Source: Lithodes maja (lineage: Eukaryota > Arthropoda > Malacostraca > Decapoda > Lithodidae). Taken from it: DNA of 64,000 bases. Positions 20,721-30,770 of this stretch are shown here, piece by piece. Positions within the stretch are counted from its first letter, which is position 1. Each line of letters opens with the position of its first letter. The translations under genes and the position numbers were made by a program. The DNA lies in NCBI GenBank assembly GCA_037953745.1, contig JBAKBP010001601.1:15001-79000 (forward strand), in the 5' to 3' direction. Below the pieces are notes generated by a model that was given only the letters and a program-made list of their open reading frames with translations, was not told the origin of the DNA and searched no databases.

Positions 20721-21053
20721 CTCTTCCACGCTGGCACAACTTGTAAAATCAGAAAAATATTCTATATTAGTGCATTAAATCAGCCTATGCACTAAACAAT
20801 AAGTTAAAGAAGACAAATAAATCAATAGTGTTACACAAAGATGTAAAAAAACGAACAATTGTTATGGTTTATGGTTGTTTTCCATGCACAGGCGGCCATC
20901 TTGAAAAAAAATGGCCGCCATATTGGAATTTTTTATGGCTAGCACTTTTTTCTCAAAAACTGATGTAGAGAGAACATTCATACCAAACGCCAGAATATCA
21001 TCAACTGAATGATTCTGGCCCAAAATCACATTTATATAGCTGCTCCACTAATA

Positions 21054-21340
21054 GTTAGAAGTGGGAAGTGCACTCCATCCAAACCCACGATAAGTGCTGA
21101 AGATTATAAAAAGTCCAACAACATTGATGCCTGCCATATGCCCATACTATTTTGTGTGAATTATTTTATTTCTATTCTGCATAAGTGTTAATTAAGAATA
21201 AAGCTGTATTACCAACCATCTTCCGAAATTATATTGTCCTCTATTGATTCCCATTGTGTATCTGTGTGAAATCCAATAACCCAGCCTTGTAGAACTCACC
21301 TGTACCGATAGTTAATCCTGAACGAAATCAGGGCATAACA
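21054..21340 (+). repeat. Gypsy-B 5' LTR, right end
   Basis: The sequence has aataaagctgtatta (a possible polyadenylation signal at about 21199) and gaaatccaataacccagcc, and ends ...ggcataaca at 21340. The LTR remnant at 61380-61529 has the same order (gaataaagctgtattac, gaagtccaatatcccag, ggcataaca). Confidence 0.85.
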
Positions 21341-21341
21341 T

Positions 21342-21357
21342 TGGTGGCTAGCGGTGG
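21342..21357 (+). promoter_or_regulatory. Primer-binding site of Gypsy-B, tRNA-Leu type with one inserted base
   Basis: tggtggctagcggtgg follows the LTR end by one base. Apart from an extra t it matches tggtggcagcggtgg seen at 56808, the complement of a tRNA-Leu 3' end. Confidence 0.7.
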
Positions 21358-21429
21358 TTCTTGATTCGGATAGAAGATTTAATTTCATTTCACATTGTCA
21401 AGCAATAGAAGCATTATAACATCGCGAAA

Positions 21430-22383
21430 ATGGCAGCTCGCTCTCACATTCCCATTCCCAAGTACGATGGGGAGACTTATGAAATCGAGACGTATATGGA
21501 CATCGTGAAGCCAGTGTTAGATTTGGCGTACAATAAGGATAGAGAAAAAATCGCCGTACTACTTACGCACCTGGGAAAAGCCGTTTCCCTGGTTGCATCA
21601 CAGGTAACCCCTGCGCTTACTTGGGACCAGTTTAGGCCCATAGTTATTGAGGCTATAAAACCCTCCTTTGGCATCTTCGTCGCCCACGCCTGTATTCAGG
21701 ACACAAAGTATGAAGGTGATTTAGATGCAACAGTAGCCACTATCTTGCAACAAATAAAATCCGCTTTTCCAACTTTGCCCAGAGTTCAATAAGATCAGCA
21801 CATTCTTGTGAATTTAGTTTCGGTGTTGCCCTCAGCAGTTTGTGAGTACTTTACGGTACATGACCCTGTTGGTTTTCAATGAGACCTAATAACCATCGGG
21901 CGAATCCTCGCGGTTCAACCCACGAAACCGAACACGATTGCCGCCATCAAGAGGTACACCACCCATCCTCAAAACGCTGCAACCCCTAGAGAGACCAACC
22001 TCTACCGCCACCAACAACCGGCCACCTCCAAGCCAGCCTATCACTCCGGGAAACCCCAGCCCAACAGACCTCGATTCAACCCAAATCCCCTTCGCAGGAT
22101 CTACAATAAGAACAAGGCCTACAACGTCAACAAAAGTAAGAACCCCACCTTAGTGATTATAAATCCTTATGATATTCCTGCATGTCACCAAAAATGTGCC
22201 CTTCATGACATTCGCGATTCCGCCAAATACCGATCGAACCAACCTCGCATTTCAGTAAATGAGGAGGAGTTTGTTGAGGAAGAGGAAGTCGAAGAATTTG
22301 AACATGAAGATATTGGTCACCTCATGAGCGCTGATAATGCAGAAGTCCTGGAAGAACCAGAAATGGACCGCCAGGATTTTTAG
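21430..22383 (+). pseudogene. Gypsy-B gag with two nonsense mutations
   Basis: The protein begins MAARSHIPIPKYDGETYEI, closely parallel to Gypsy-A gag. The frame is the same from 21430 to 22383 but is interrupted by TAA at 21790-21792, where Gypsy-A has a glutamine codon, and by a TGA near 21880. The basic tail (KPAYHSGKPQPNRPRF) and acidic end (ISVNEEEFVEEEEVEEF … RQDF) are continuous here, with no SINE, so this copy shows the uninterrupted gag order of about 318 codons. Confidence 0.85.
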
Positions 22384-22398
22384 AATCTCCCCCCGCCT

Positions 22399-22896
22399 AT
22401 GATGGCTTCCGCGGGGGACGCCCTAAATGATCGATCTCCCCCTATTTATCACCTTGCTAAAATCAAAGACATTCCCGTCAGATTATTGATTGACACACGC
22501 GCGTCGAGATCGTGCATATTCCACTCCTATGCTAGACATCACCGGAAATTCGGTGCTTTACAACCCACCAAATCCAAACTCATTAGTGCCGGACACGCTC
22601 CCTTGCACATTCAGGGTGAAACAAACCCATTGCCCGTGACTACCCCTTCCCCCCATGCCAATTGCTACCATTCATTTATTGATTTCCACTCCGATTGCCA
22701 ACATTATGATGGCTATCTCGGACTTGACTTCCTCCACAAACTTCAGGCCCAAGTCGACTGTGGCCAACGGTTGATATCTTTCAAAAAAAAAAAAAAAATC
22801 CAAACTCAAATTCTCCCCAGAGTCAGTAAACTCACCTATCAAGACGCCCAAATCCCAGTCACAACTAAATTCCCTGAATCACAAACAAATGCCTAA
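22399..22896 (+). pseudogene. Gypsy-B protease with altered active site
   Basis: This starts MMASAGDALNDRSPPIYH. The active-site triad position reads LLIDTRASRS, with arginine where Gypsy-A has glycine (DTG). That glycine is near-invariant in retropepsins, so the enzyme is probably dead. The second block HYDGYLGLDFL is kept. The frame passes through a 16-A run (22783-22798) and continues as FKKKKKIQTQIL. Confidence 0.85.
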
Positions 22897-23825
22897 GTCA
22901 GCTGGTCCCCAGACGAATCTTGCAAACTCACCAAAAAAAAACAACCCCCCAAATACCCTCCCCAGAAATAAAAAACAAATCCACTAACGATCATGTCAGC
23001 CACCTCGTACCAGACCTCAAAGTAAAAACCTCCAACTCGAGAAAGAGTCCCAATCAACCATCCATAAAATCTAATGCCTTAGCCACTCCCCCCCCCCCCT
23101 ACTTCCAGAGAAAACAAAGATAACTTTCCCCCTAGTCTTCCCCAGCAAAACCTCTACCATTGCATAAATCAACAAAAATCCGTACACCCTTCTCAAATAT
23201 GTTCCGAAGTAAACTCTAAGGAAACTCAAAACCCAGTGTACCCTTCCTTGCCTCTATTCCTCTAACAACCTCTGACCCATTCCCTGTACAACTACCCACA
23301 GCGAATAACTTACATGTAACCGAACCCTCACAAATGTTTTCGTTACCCCGTAAACATCCATGTTCTCTGCCTGACCTATTCCCCCAGCAAACCGATTTCC
23401 ATCCCGAAGAAATGCCTGAGTTACCCATACCCCCTCCATTTTCTATGCATGCCCATGAGTCACAGAAAACAAATTTTTCCGCACCCACTATGATAAGTCC
23501 AGCCATCCTGCAGTCTAAATGTAATATTCCTCCCCACCACCAAAAGTGGATACCAATTCGACCAATTCCCCAAAAATCTATGATCTTGACCCCACTAACA
23601 CTCCCGCGAGCCAAGACCGATGCATCATCCAACCTGCAATTGTCTCCTCCCAGCATAACAACATTTTGATTTCAGAAGTCCTTATCTACCAAAAGGCTTA
23701 ATCATTGGCGATCTTGAAACTTTTTATGACCTTGCTATCCCCCCCCCCCCCAACTCCCCCGATAATTTAATATTACCCCACATCCCTGACTCACTATCCT
23801 GCACGAAACAACAATAAACAATTAA
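22897..23825 (+). pseudogene. Gypsy-B pol linker, degenerate
   Basis: This matches the Gypsy-A linker in its conserved points (SPAILQSKCNIPPHHQKW near 23500; LPKGLIIGDLETF near 23690-23730) but is split among frames by indels, several beside C-runs (for example 23741-23751). Confidence 0.7.
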
Positions 23826-25478
23826 ATGTATACGTTACTGCACGAGTTTGGTGACGTATTTGCCCAGACTCCCACTGAAATCGGTAGAACCACCATGGAG
23901 CAACACGCAATCAACACCACCGGAACCCCCCTGCGCCAACCCTCCCGGAGGAAGAACCCCCTCCAACGCCAAGAGGAAAACCTGCAGCAGGTGCAAGAGA
24001 TGTTGGATGCTGGAATTGCTACCCCCTCCCTCAGTCCCTGGTCCTCTCCAGTGGTACTGGTGAAGAAGAAGGATGGTTCCACTCGTTTCTGTGTGGACTA
24101 CCGCAGGCTAAATGAGGCAACAATTAAGGATGCTACCCCATTTCCCCGGATCGATGACTCTCTCGATTCCCTCCACGGATCCAAATGGTTCACCACTTTG
24201 GACCTCCAAGCAGGATACTGGCAGGTTCCTATTAATCCTGAAGACCTAGCAGCCCTACAGCAAACTGATTTCACCAATACTTCCACTAACAAACATCCAC
24301 CCACCCCATCACTTACCCTCCTACAGTCATGGGAAAGAAGACTCAGACCGAAATGGATTCCCAAACATATATTCTCTGCACTAACACGTTGGGGAGACCA
24401 ACTCACCACAGAATCCGGACACATCGTCATCGAACCGGCCATTGCCCAGGAATATATGATTGCAATTCATGAAGGGAATGGCATACATTTGGGTCAAAGA
24501 AAGATGTTGAAAGTCTTCCAAGACCAATACTGGACTCCAAACCCTTCCGGCATTGCCAAACAAGTAACAGAAGCTTGCAAGCAATGTGCGTTAGGGAAAG
24601 ACAGATGCCGCACCGCAGGGCCAGCTGACACCATTACCGCCCAAAAACCATTTCAACTCCTCTCCCTTGACGTAATGGGACCCTTCCCAGTCAGCGCCGG
24701 CAAACGATACATAGTCACGTTTGTCGACGTATATTCAAAATTTCTCATAGCCTGCCCCTCCAAAGATCACAGTGCCACAACAGTTGCTACTTTACTCGCC
24801 ACGGAAGTGTTCCCAATTTTCGGATTACCGATTGCACTATTATCCGACAATGCCCCAGAATTCCGTGGACAAGTTTGGGAAGAATTCTCCAAACAATGCG
24901 GAGTAAAAATCAAACACTCCTCCCCCTACTGGCCTCAAGGAAATACAGTGTGCGAACGCAGCCATCGGACCATAGATAACCAGTTACGCACAAGAATGAT
25001 AGCTCTGAACACCTCTGACTGGCCATCCCAATTGAAAATGATTCAATGGGGGATGAATACCTGCCTGAAAGAAGACGGGATTTCTCCTCATGAACGAGTG
25101 TACGAAGTAGCTCCCCTCTTACTTCCATTCCATCATAAAGCCACCCCCTCCACTACCCAGTTCCAGATTGACCCCTTGCAACAACTCAAGAACACTCTTC
25201 ACACCGCCCAAACGTGTCAAGACACCAAGCACGACTCCACCCTTGATAAAAAAACCTTCACCATCCACGATACCATTATGGTAGCCAAATTGCCAGTAAT
25301 AAACAAGTTAGGTCCCAGATATGTAGGTCCCTATACCGTCATACAGATCTCAAACCCCTACCAGACATCAATAAATGATCATGGCAAAACACGAACACAC
25401 AGAAATAGTTTTGTACGTATCTACAAACTTCTAACAAACACAAATTCGCTTCCACCCTCACCCCCAACCCACTACTAA
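23826..25478 (+). pseudogene. Gypsy-B RT-fingers/integrase fusion by in-frame deletion
   Basis: The 550-aa frame starts with the RT N-terminus (PWSSPVVLVKKKDGS, FCVDYRRLNEA, FTTLDLQAGYWQVPI). Directly after INPED it jumps to the segment that in Gypsy-A follows RNase H (LAALQQTD, equivalent to LATLQNTE). In Gypsy-A coordinates the missing part is 7648-8610, exactly 963 bp, so the frame is kept. The lost part holds the catalytic YLDD and all of RNase H. The rest is a full integrase: HHCC zinc part (HEGNGIHLGQ … CKQCALGKD), D, D, E core (LSLDVMGPF, LLSDNAPEF, NTVCERSHR) and C-terminus to NSFVRIYKLL. It has no RT activity, but the integrase part has no visible break. Confidence 0.9.
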
Positions 25479-26352
25479 CCCCGCCATGTTCCCTGCCAAC
25501 CCCCATGATCACTCCGAGTAGAAGTCATCACAGTGACCCACCTAAAAAACCCAACATTCCAAAATTGACACCCCATACCCCCCCCCCCCCCCCCCACCAA
25601 CACTTTTCACCAACACACACCAAGAACGCCCCAACCTTCCACCTTATCACCCGGAATAACACTCCCTCCAACCCTACCAGCCTCTTCAAGAACAAACAAC
25701 ACCTCAGTAAAACCCCCAACCAAACCTCTCCACCGCCCCCAACCTTCAGGTCGATATCTGTTGCGACCAAAACTTATTGCTAGACTCAAGTTTACCTCCA
25801 CACGAAAAACAAAACGCCTACAACCAAACACATCAACCCACCATATGTCATCCTCTCCCAATGCTTCCCCCCTAATCCGCAAATGCTCCCTACCCAGACC
25901 ATTATTTCCCTCCTCCTCTAAACCCCCTTCATCCCCCCCCCCCACCTAAATCTCAAACCTCTCCAGCTTCCACCTCACCTCCCAACTCTACTCCCAGTCC
26001 CAGTTATAAAAAAAAACACTTCACCCTCTCCCCTGTCCTCTGATCCTGACCAACATCCCCCCAAAATCGATCACGATTACGCAAAAATTCCACCACAGCG
26101 AGATCCATCTGTAAAAGAGAAAGCCAGCTCAACCCTCAGTGAACCAACCTCTAGCTCCTCAACCATGACCCCCAACCTAACACCCTTCCTTTTGCCGACC
26201 CGACTTGCACCCCCTGCACTATCCCCATTTCCATCCACTCTACCCCCTCCCCAAAAAGATCACTCCCAACCCCACCCAGCCCCAGGATCAAACTACCCCC
26301 TACCTGTCAAAAATCTCCACCTCCCCCCACCCCTAACCCAAAACGGGTAGGA
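25479..26352 (+). pseudogene. Gypsy-B proline-rich region, first part
   Basis: This is low-complexity C- and A-rich sequence equivalent to the Gypsy-A 11640-13200 region (for example PRPLFPSSSKPPSSPPP). Frameshifts occur at C-runs (25580-25595, 25936-25945). It is interrupted at 26353 by a MITE. Confidence 0.6.
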
Positions 26353-26577
26353 TGTAGTGACCGGGCGTACCGCCATCTTTGTTTACATTACGCGTAGTGG
26401 CGTCGGACCTTTCCCATCATGTTCCCATCTATTTTAACCTAACCTAACCTAGTATTCATGTAGTAATGACAGGGGGCAAATAGCAGAAAATATAGCATCG
26501 AAATAGACAGGAACGTAAGTGCGAGCGCGGCGAGCGCCCTATGTAAACAATGATGACCGTACGCCCGAACTCTACAT
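26353..26577. mobile_element. 225-bp MITE with about 38-bp terminal inverted repeats
   Basis: The left end atgtagtgaccgggcgtacc, followed by gccatctttgtttacat, and the right end, in reverse complement atgtagagttcgggcgtacg then gtcatcattgtttacat, form imperfect inverted repeats. The inside is unrelated to the surrounding Gypsy sequence and holds three taacc units (about 26434-26450). No coding capacity. I do not recognise the superfamily; the target duplication is unclear. Confidence 0.75.
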
Positions 26578-27351
26578 CGATCCCCCCAAAACCCCCACAC
26601 TATAAAACCTCATCAAGTGAATCTAGCCCCGAACCACCAACCAGATGAAGTATTCGGACAAAATCCGGACGATTAGTAACCAGACCTGTGCGATTCTCCC
26701 CAATTTTAACCATTATAGAAGAAAACAATCTTGAACCCCAAACAGCCCACACAACACTTACCACCAGAACAAACACCCTAAGAATAGCGGACATACACAC
26801 ACCAAAATGCCCCCAGTACTAAAAACAAAGCCCCACCCAATGGGACCTAATCCTGGTACACCTACGTCCGCAGGATGGTATGACCTGTCAGCCGACACAG
26901 CTCAGAAGATCACTTGTTGTCCAGCTCCCACCACACTCACAACCACCCACGGCCGCAAACAAATTCCCAAACTGATCGTCATGTCCTCTACGCCATTTAT
27001 CCGGAGGATAAAATCTCCACAGATTCCGGACAGCAGGTGCGGATACAATACCCCCATGAAGCACTAACGGCAGCCATCATAAACTCCGCAACATCATCCC
27101 TCCAAGTAAACATAGACCCCCACAGAACGCCTGATCAACGCTCCATTGATTGGTGGACCTTCCTCCACACCCTGCCCATGTCACACCATCAAAGAGCCTC
27201 TCTCTCCTTCACCCTTGAGGCTCGGGGACGAGCCTACCATGAAGGGGAGGGAAGTAAAATACCCCGAAAACGAAATACCCCTGCCCCCGAGACACCAACG
27301 AACAGAGAAAAACTAACCGCCACAGACGAAGGAAAAGTACCAGCGGCGTAA
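26578..27351 (+). pseudogene. Gypsy-B proline-rich region, conserved C-terminal domain
   Basis: The proline-rich sequence resumes, and the last part (from about 27090) carries the domain shared with Gypsy-A: NIDPHRTPDQRSIDWWTFL and FTLEARGRAYHEGEGSKIPR. Earlier frame breaks separate it from the integrase. The tail is shorter than in Gypsy-A and its sequence after SKIPR has diverged. Function unknown. Confidence 0.65.
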
Positions 27352-27560
27352 GGACCAAAAGACAAGAAGAAGAGAAAGAGGGAAGAGACAAACAACACCA
27401 GCGCCGGTAAGCCGGCCGAGTCAAGGACAAGGCCTCATACCTCAAAAAGTCCCACCAACCAGGCAGGAAACAAAAAGCAGAAGAACCATCGTCCAAGAGT
27501 TCTATATTCTCAACCCTTTTAATAAACATGTAGCCTACCTATACCTCGGTACGTTTCGCC

Positions 27561-27845
27561 TATATAGGCGAAACGTACCGAGGCCTACAGAAAAAAATAA
27601 AAGAACATGAAACCGATATAAAGAAATTTAGGTTAAGCAACGCCATGGTCATCCATAGACTAGATACCGGACACAGAATGAAATATAATGAAGCTAGATT
27701 GATAAAATGTGAAACAAATACTGTTAAACGTAGATGCTTTGAGTCAGCTCATATCGTAATGAATGATACCATGAACTTAAATAAAGGTTCCTTTTCACTA
27801 GCCAAACCACTTGCATATTTATTAACGAGTCGAGAGCCAGACTAA
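27561..27845 (+). pseudogene. GIY-YIG endonuclease, C-terminal part (Penelope-like)
   Basis: The frame begins at YIGETYRGLQKKIKEHE, which is the YIG half of the GIY-YIG motif plus the R-x-x-x-IKEH helix. It continues with HRLDTGHRMKYNEARLI and RRCFESAHIVMN before a stop at 27843-27845. This nuclease nicks DNA for Penelope retrotransposition. The GIY strand and the entire reverse transcriptase are missing. Confidence 0.8.
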
Positions 27846-27961
27846 ACTATTTGAACATTTCATGCTGTTGTTTTTATTGTGTTGTTTCCTTATGGTAAGA
27901 GATATATTTTGTTCTTGTTCTTGTTTTTTGTTGACTGTACTCCCCTACTGTATGTTATTCC

Positions 27962-27997
27962 TGAAGAAGCCTTACTGGCGAAACGTTGAATAAACTG
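27962..27997 (+). ncRNA. Hammerhead-ribozyme-like core at the Penelope 3' end
   Basis: The sequence contains ctgaaga, a short stem gcc-ttact-ggc and gaaac in the order of the hammerhead catalytic core (CUGANGA, stem II, GAAA). Hammerhead motifs are known in the terminal repeats of Penelope-like elements. Stems I and III are weak by eye, so self-cleavage is uncertain. Confidence 0.55.
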
Positions 27998-28076
27998 GGT
28001 CCCTGCTCTGCATTTGTGTCTTAATTCCCACATCTGTTGCAGCCATTGCTGTTTCTTCACCAAACATATACCTATA

Positions 28077-28495
28077 ACCTACAACAAATAACCACACCCC
28101 ATGTAAACCAAAACCTTGCAATTATAACCTGTCTCAAATGTAGGATACCTAGCATAAATCCATTCTCTCAACCTCTTAAATAAATATGTATTAACAATCT
28201 ACAACAAATTACTACACCCCATGTAAACCAAAACCTTACAATTATAACCTGTCTCTAAATGTAGGATACCTATTATAAATCCAAAATGTAGGATACCTAT
28301 TATAAATCCATTCTCTCAACCTCAACCTTTTAAATAAACATGTACCTATAACCTACAACAAATAACTACACCCCATGTAAACCAGAAACCTTGCAAGTAT
28401 AACCTATCTCAAACGTAGGATACATAATATAAATCCATTCTCTCAACCTTTTAAATATACATGTATCGACAACCTACAACAAATAACCACATTCC
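28077..28495 (+). repeat. Tandem repeat, about 115 bp, about four imperfect units, in Gypsy-B tail
   Basis: acctacaacaaataaccaca, followed by ccatgtaaaccaaaacctt, caattataacctgtctc, gtaggatacctagcataaat and ttctctcaacctcttaaat, recurs near 28077, 28196, 28350 and 28470, with an internal 30-bp duplication near 28280. The same phrase occurs at 27510-27543, so the Penelope fragment landed inside this array. Confidence 0.85.
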
Positions 28496-28790
28496 CCGGA
28501 GATGAAGAATAGCTCCACCATACACGTTAATCCCCACACACCCACATACACACATTCCTTTTTTGATCACCCTGTATCGCTCTTTCCCATAAAAATCAGA
28601 CAAGCCACACATCTGCCCTGTTTCACAAATAGGGAAATCTCACCCCTATGCCTCTGTTTTTAAGGTTAAGCTCTATATGTATGTGAGCAGGAAGAACCCT
28701 GCATTACAATGTTCATTACTCCTTTTATTATCATTTTGTATGTGTAACTTTTCCCTATGCCAGGATATAATTATATGCTAAGTATATAGG
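28496..28790. other. No gene recognised
   Basis: About 300 bp of unique-looking sequence between the Gypsy-B tail repeats and the antisense gag-protease fragment. I see no LTR of the known types, no RNA gene and no frame worth reporting. A 3' LTR for Gypsy-B was not found. Confidence 0.5.
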
Positions 28791-28829
28791 TATGCAGCCT
28801 GATGCGAGTAATGAAAATCCCCAAGACTT

Positions 28830-30448
28830 ATATATGTATATGTATGATGAGAAGTGTTGCAGCAGCCACTCTTCCAGCCTCGGAACATTTTCATCTGAAG
28901 GTGCCAGTGGAATGGTTAGTGGCCTAGGTGGTAAAGTATGTGGATGTGGGTGGCAATGGCGTGTAAATCATCTCCCCAGCTTGAACTGGAGCTACCAAGG
29001 TGATATGGTGAGGAAAAGTGGCAGGGACCAGTCCCAGTTGCTTGCAGGCACCCAAGGAAAGGTAAATATTCTTAGCAGACTGGATGAAGTAGATATTTTG
29101 AAGTGTCGATTGTCCTTCTAGGTTTATCCTGCAAGGAGCAGAACCCAGGCACTTGAGATGCAGGTCTGCCACGTCTCGTAAGCCAGCCTGTTGATGAAGA
29201 AGTGAAGGATTGATGTGTAGAGCAGACAGCAAGGAGGGGCCAGCAACACATACCTGCGCTCCTGTGCCAGCCACTGCTGATGTTGACGAGGCCTTGTCCT
29301 CTCCATGGGTGACGACGACTTCAATCTTGGGCTGTGTGGAGAAGTGAGACTCGGCAATAACGACCCCTGAAGTTTCTGAAGGGGAAGTGCTTGTTGCTGT
29401 AAAGGCACTCACACGTGCCTTTGTGCTCCTACAATATCTTCTGAAATGGCCTATCCTCTGGCAGCCATGGCAAGTGACTGATTTGGCTGGGCATGAAGCT
29501 TTGTCAGGGTCGTGGTGGCCACCACAATTACCACAGGGCCGGTTGGAGGAGCGCTTGGCAGCCCCGTCTTGGCATGCTGCTATATCAGGTCTGAAGTCAT
29601 CCATGGTGTCTGTACCAGCTGCCTGAGCAATATCACGCCAACATTATGTACACCTATATGCATCTTGACGTGCCGCTTCATATGTACAGCAAACCCCTCT
29701 AAGGCATCAACATCATCAAAAGAATCACACATTTGAAATATATGCCTCTTTAATGCTGGATCACGGAGGCCAACCATTAACTTGCGTAGCAGCATGTACT
29801 CGGATAAATCACAATTACAGTAGGGCATTGGAACTCACAATCAGTTGCTTTCTGAGAACTTCTGATAAAAAATTCACTGTCTGACTCACTTTGGCCCTGA
29901 GACACACTGAAGAATTCTGACCACTGTACTGCTTAATTTGAAGCACGAAGGACTATCTTGGCAATGGCTTCAAGGGCTGCTTCTGATGTGAGGGCACTCC
30001 ACTGGTCGTAGGAGAACCTGGCGTCGACAGCTCGCTGAAAGGCCGGAACACAGTTAAGTCTGATGTGTTGGACAGCCTCCAGGGGGGACCACTTGCAGAG
30101 TTGTAGCCAGCAAGCCATTGACCGCCTCCAAGACCTAAAGGCAGAAGATGACATTTCCAACTCACACTTTTCAGGGGCAGCTGACACTGAGCTTCTTGAT
30201 CTGGTTCCATGGCCCTGTGTGGCAAGGTTGACCATGTTGGCTTGGAGGGATTCTATGGCACGCTGCTGGGCCGCAATTACCGCCTGTGCTTGAGTCATGG
30301 TGGTTGCTAGGTCGTGAAGCACTGCAGGACCCATGGTAGGAACTGACCTGCGTCCCCTGGGGGTGCTGTGGAATATCCTGTGAGACCGAGACATTGTTGA
30401 AGGTCGTAGGTCTTGGTCAAACACACTGCGCCATGTAGGATCTTCCAA
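28830..30448 (-). pseudogene. Antisense gag-protease fragment of another LTR retrotransposon
   Basis: Read on the minus strand, the first frame (30448-29933) has QAVIAAQQRAIESLQANM, a likely coiled-coil segment, and FRSWRRSMACWLQLCKW. A second piece near 29830-29580 (EYMLLRKLMVGLRDPALKR) is typical of a capsid region. The third (29604-28924) has two zinc knuckles (CGNCGGHHDPDKASC, CHGCQRIGHFRRYC) and then a protease-like part with AGTGAQVCV, where an aspartate is expected before TGAQ. Then IYLSLGACKQLGLVP follows. The active-site aspartate is lost and the three pieces are in different frames. No RT follows, so it is a truncated relic unrelated in sequence to Gypsy-A/B. Confidence 0.8.
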
Positions 30449-30574
30449 TAAAGCTAGGGGAACTCCATAAATAAGACACAGGATGCTGTAGCTCTTGTTC
30501 TTCTTCTTGGTTCTTGGTGGCTTTTAAGGGCGACCAGACGAAAAATTCCGTCCGTTAATTGCCCTGTCTCCTAA

Positions 30575-30729
30575 CCCGGGAACTGCGGGGAGACTCTTAA
30601 GAGTTCCCCCGGCGGACTGCGGGAAGACTCTTAACCCGGGAGCTGCGGGGAGACTCTTAAGAGTTCCCCCGGCGGACTGCGGGAAGACTCTTGAGAGTAA
30701 GTAAAATAAAAAATCAACTTTTGACATCG

Positions 30730-30770
<41 letters not shown>

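Larger units (their letters stand above)
17552..21053 (-). mobile_element. 3.5-kb inverted-repeat unit with ATGGCGGCC subterminal motifs and an uncharacterised gene
   Basis: The ends are imperfect inverted repeats: tagtagagcag, then tttgatgatac, gagaaaaaagtgctagcca and atggcggccatttt on the left (17552-17700), with matching blocks in reverse on the right (20890-21053). A similar block is repeated inside the left end at 17819-17870. A 4-bp repeat, ATAG, flanks the unit. It carries an 11 x 33-bp minisatellite, antisense pieces of a conserved-looking gene, and a TTAA MITE. This looks like a degenerate DNA transposon; I cannot assign a superfamily. Confidence 0.65.
27544..28068 (+). mobile_element. 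Penelope-like element fragment, 5'-truncated
   Basis: The 525-bp insertion is flanked by an 8-bp direct repeat, tacctata (27536-27543 and 28069-28076). It holds the end of a GIY-YIG endonuclease frame and a 3' part with a hammerhead-like motif. Its left edge is a 20-bp inverted copy of the first 20 bases of the retained coding sequence, making a 40-bp perfect palindrome (27544-27583). Short inverted 5' pieces are known for Penelope-like insertions. It sits in the tandem-repeat tail of Gypsy-B. Confidence 0.85.

Noticed and set aside
26434..26455. Telomere-type taacc repeat
   Set aside because: Only about three units inside a MITE; far too short for a telomere or clear telomeric insertion.
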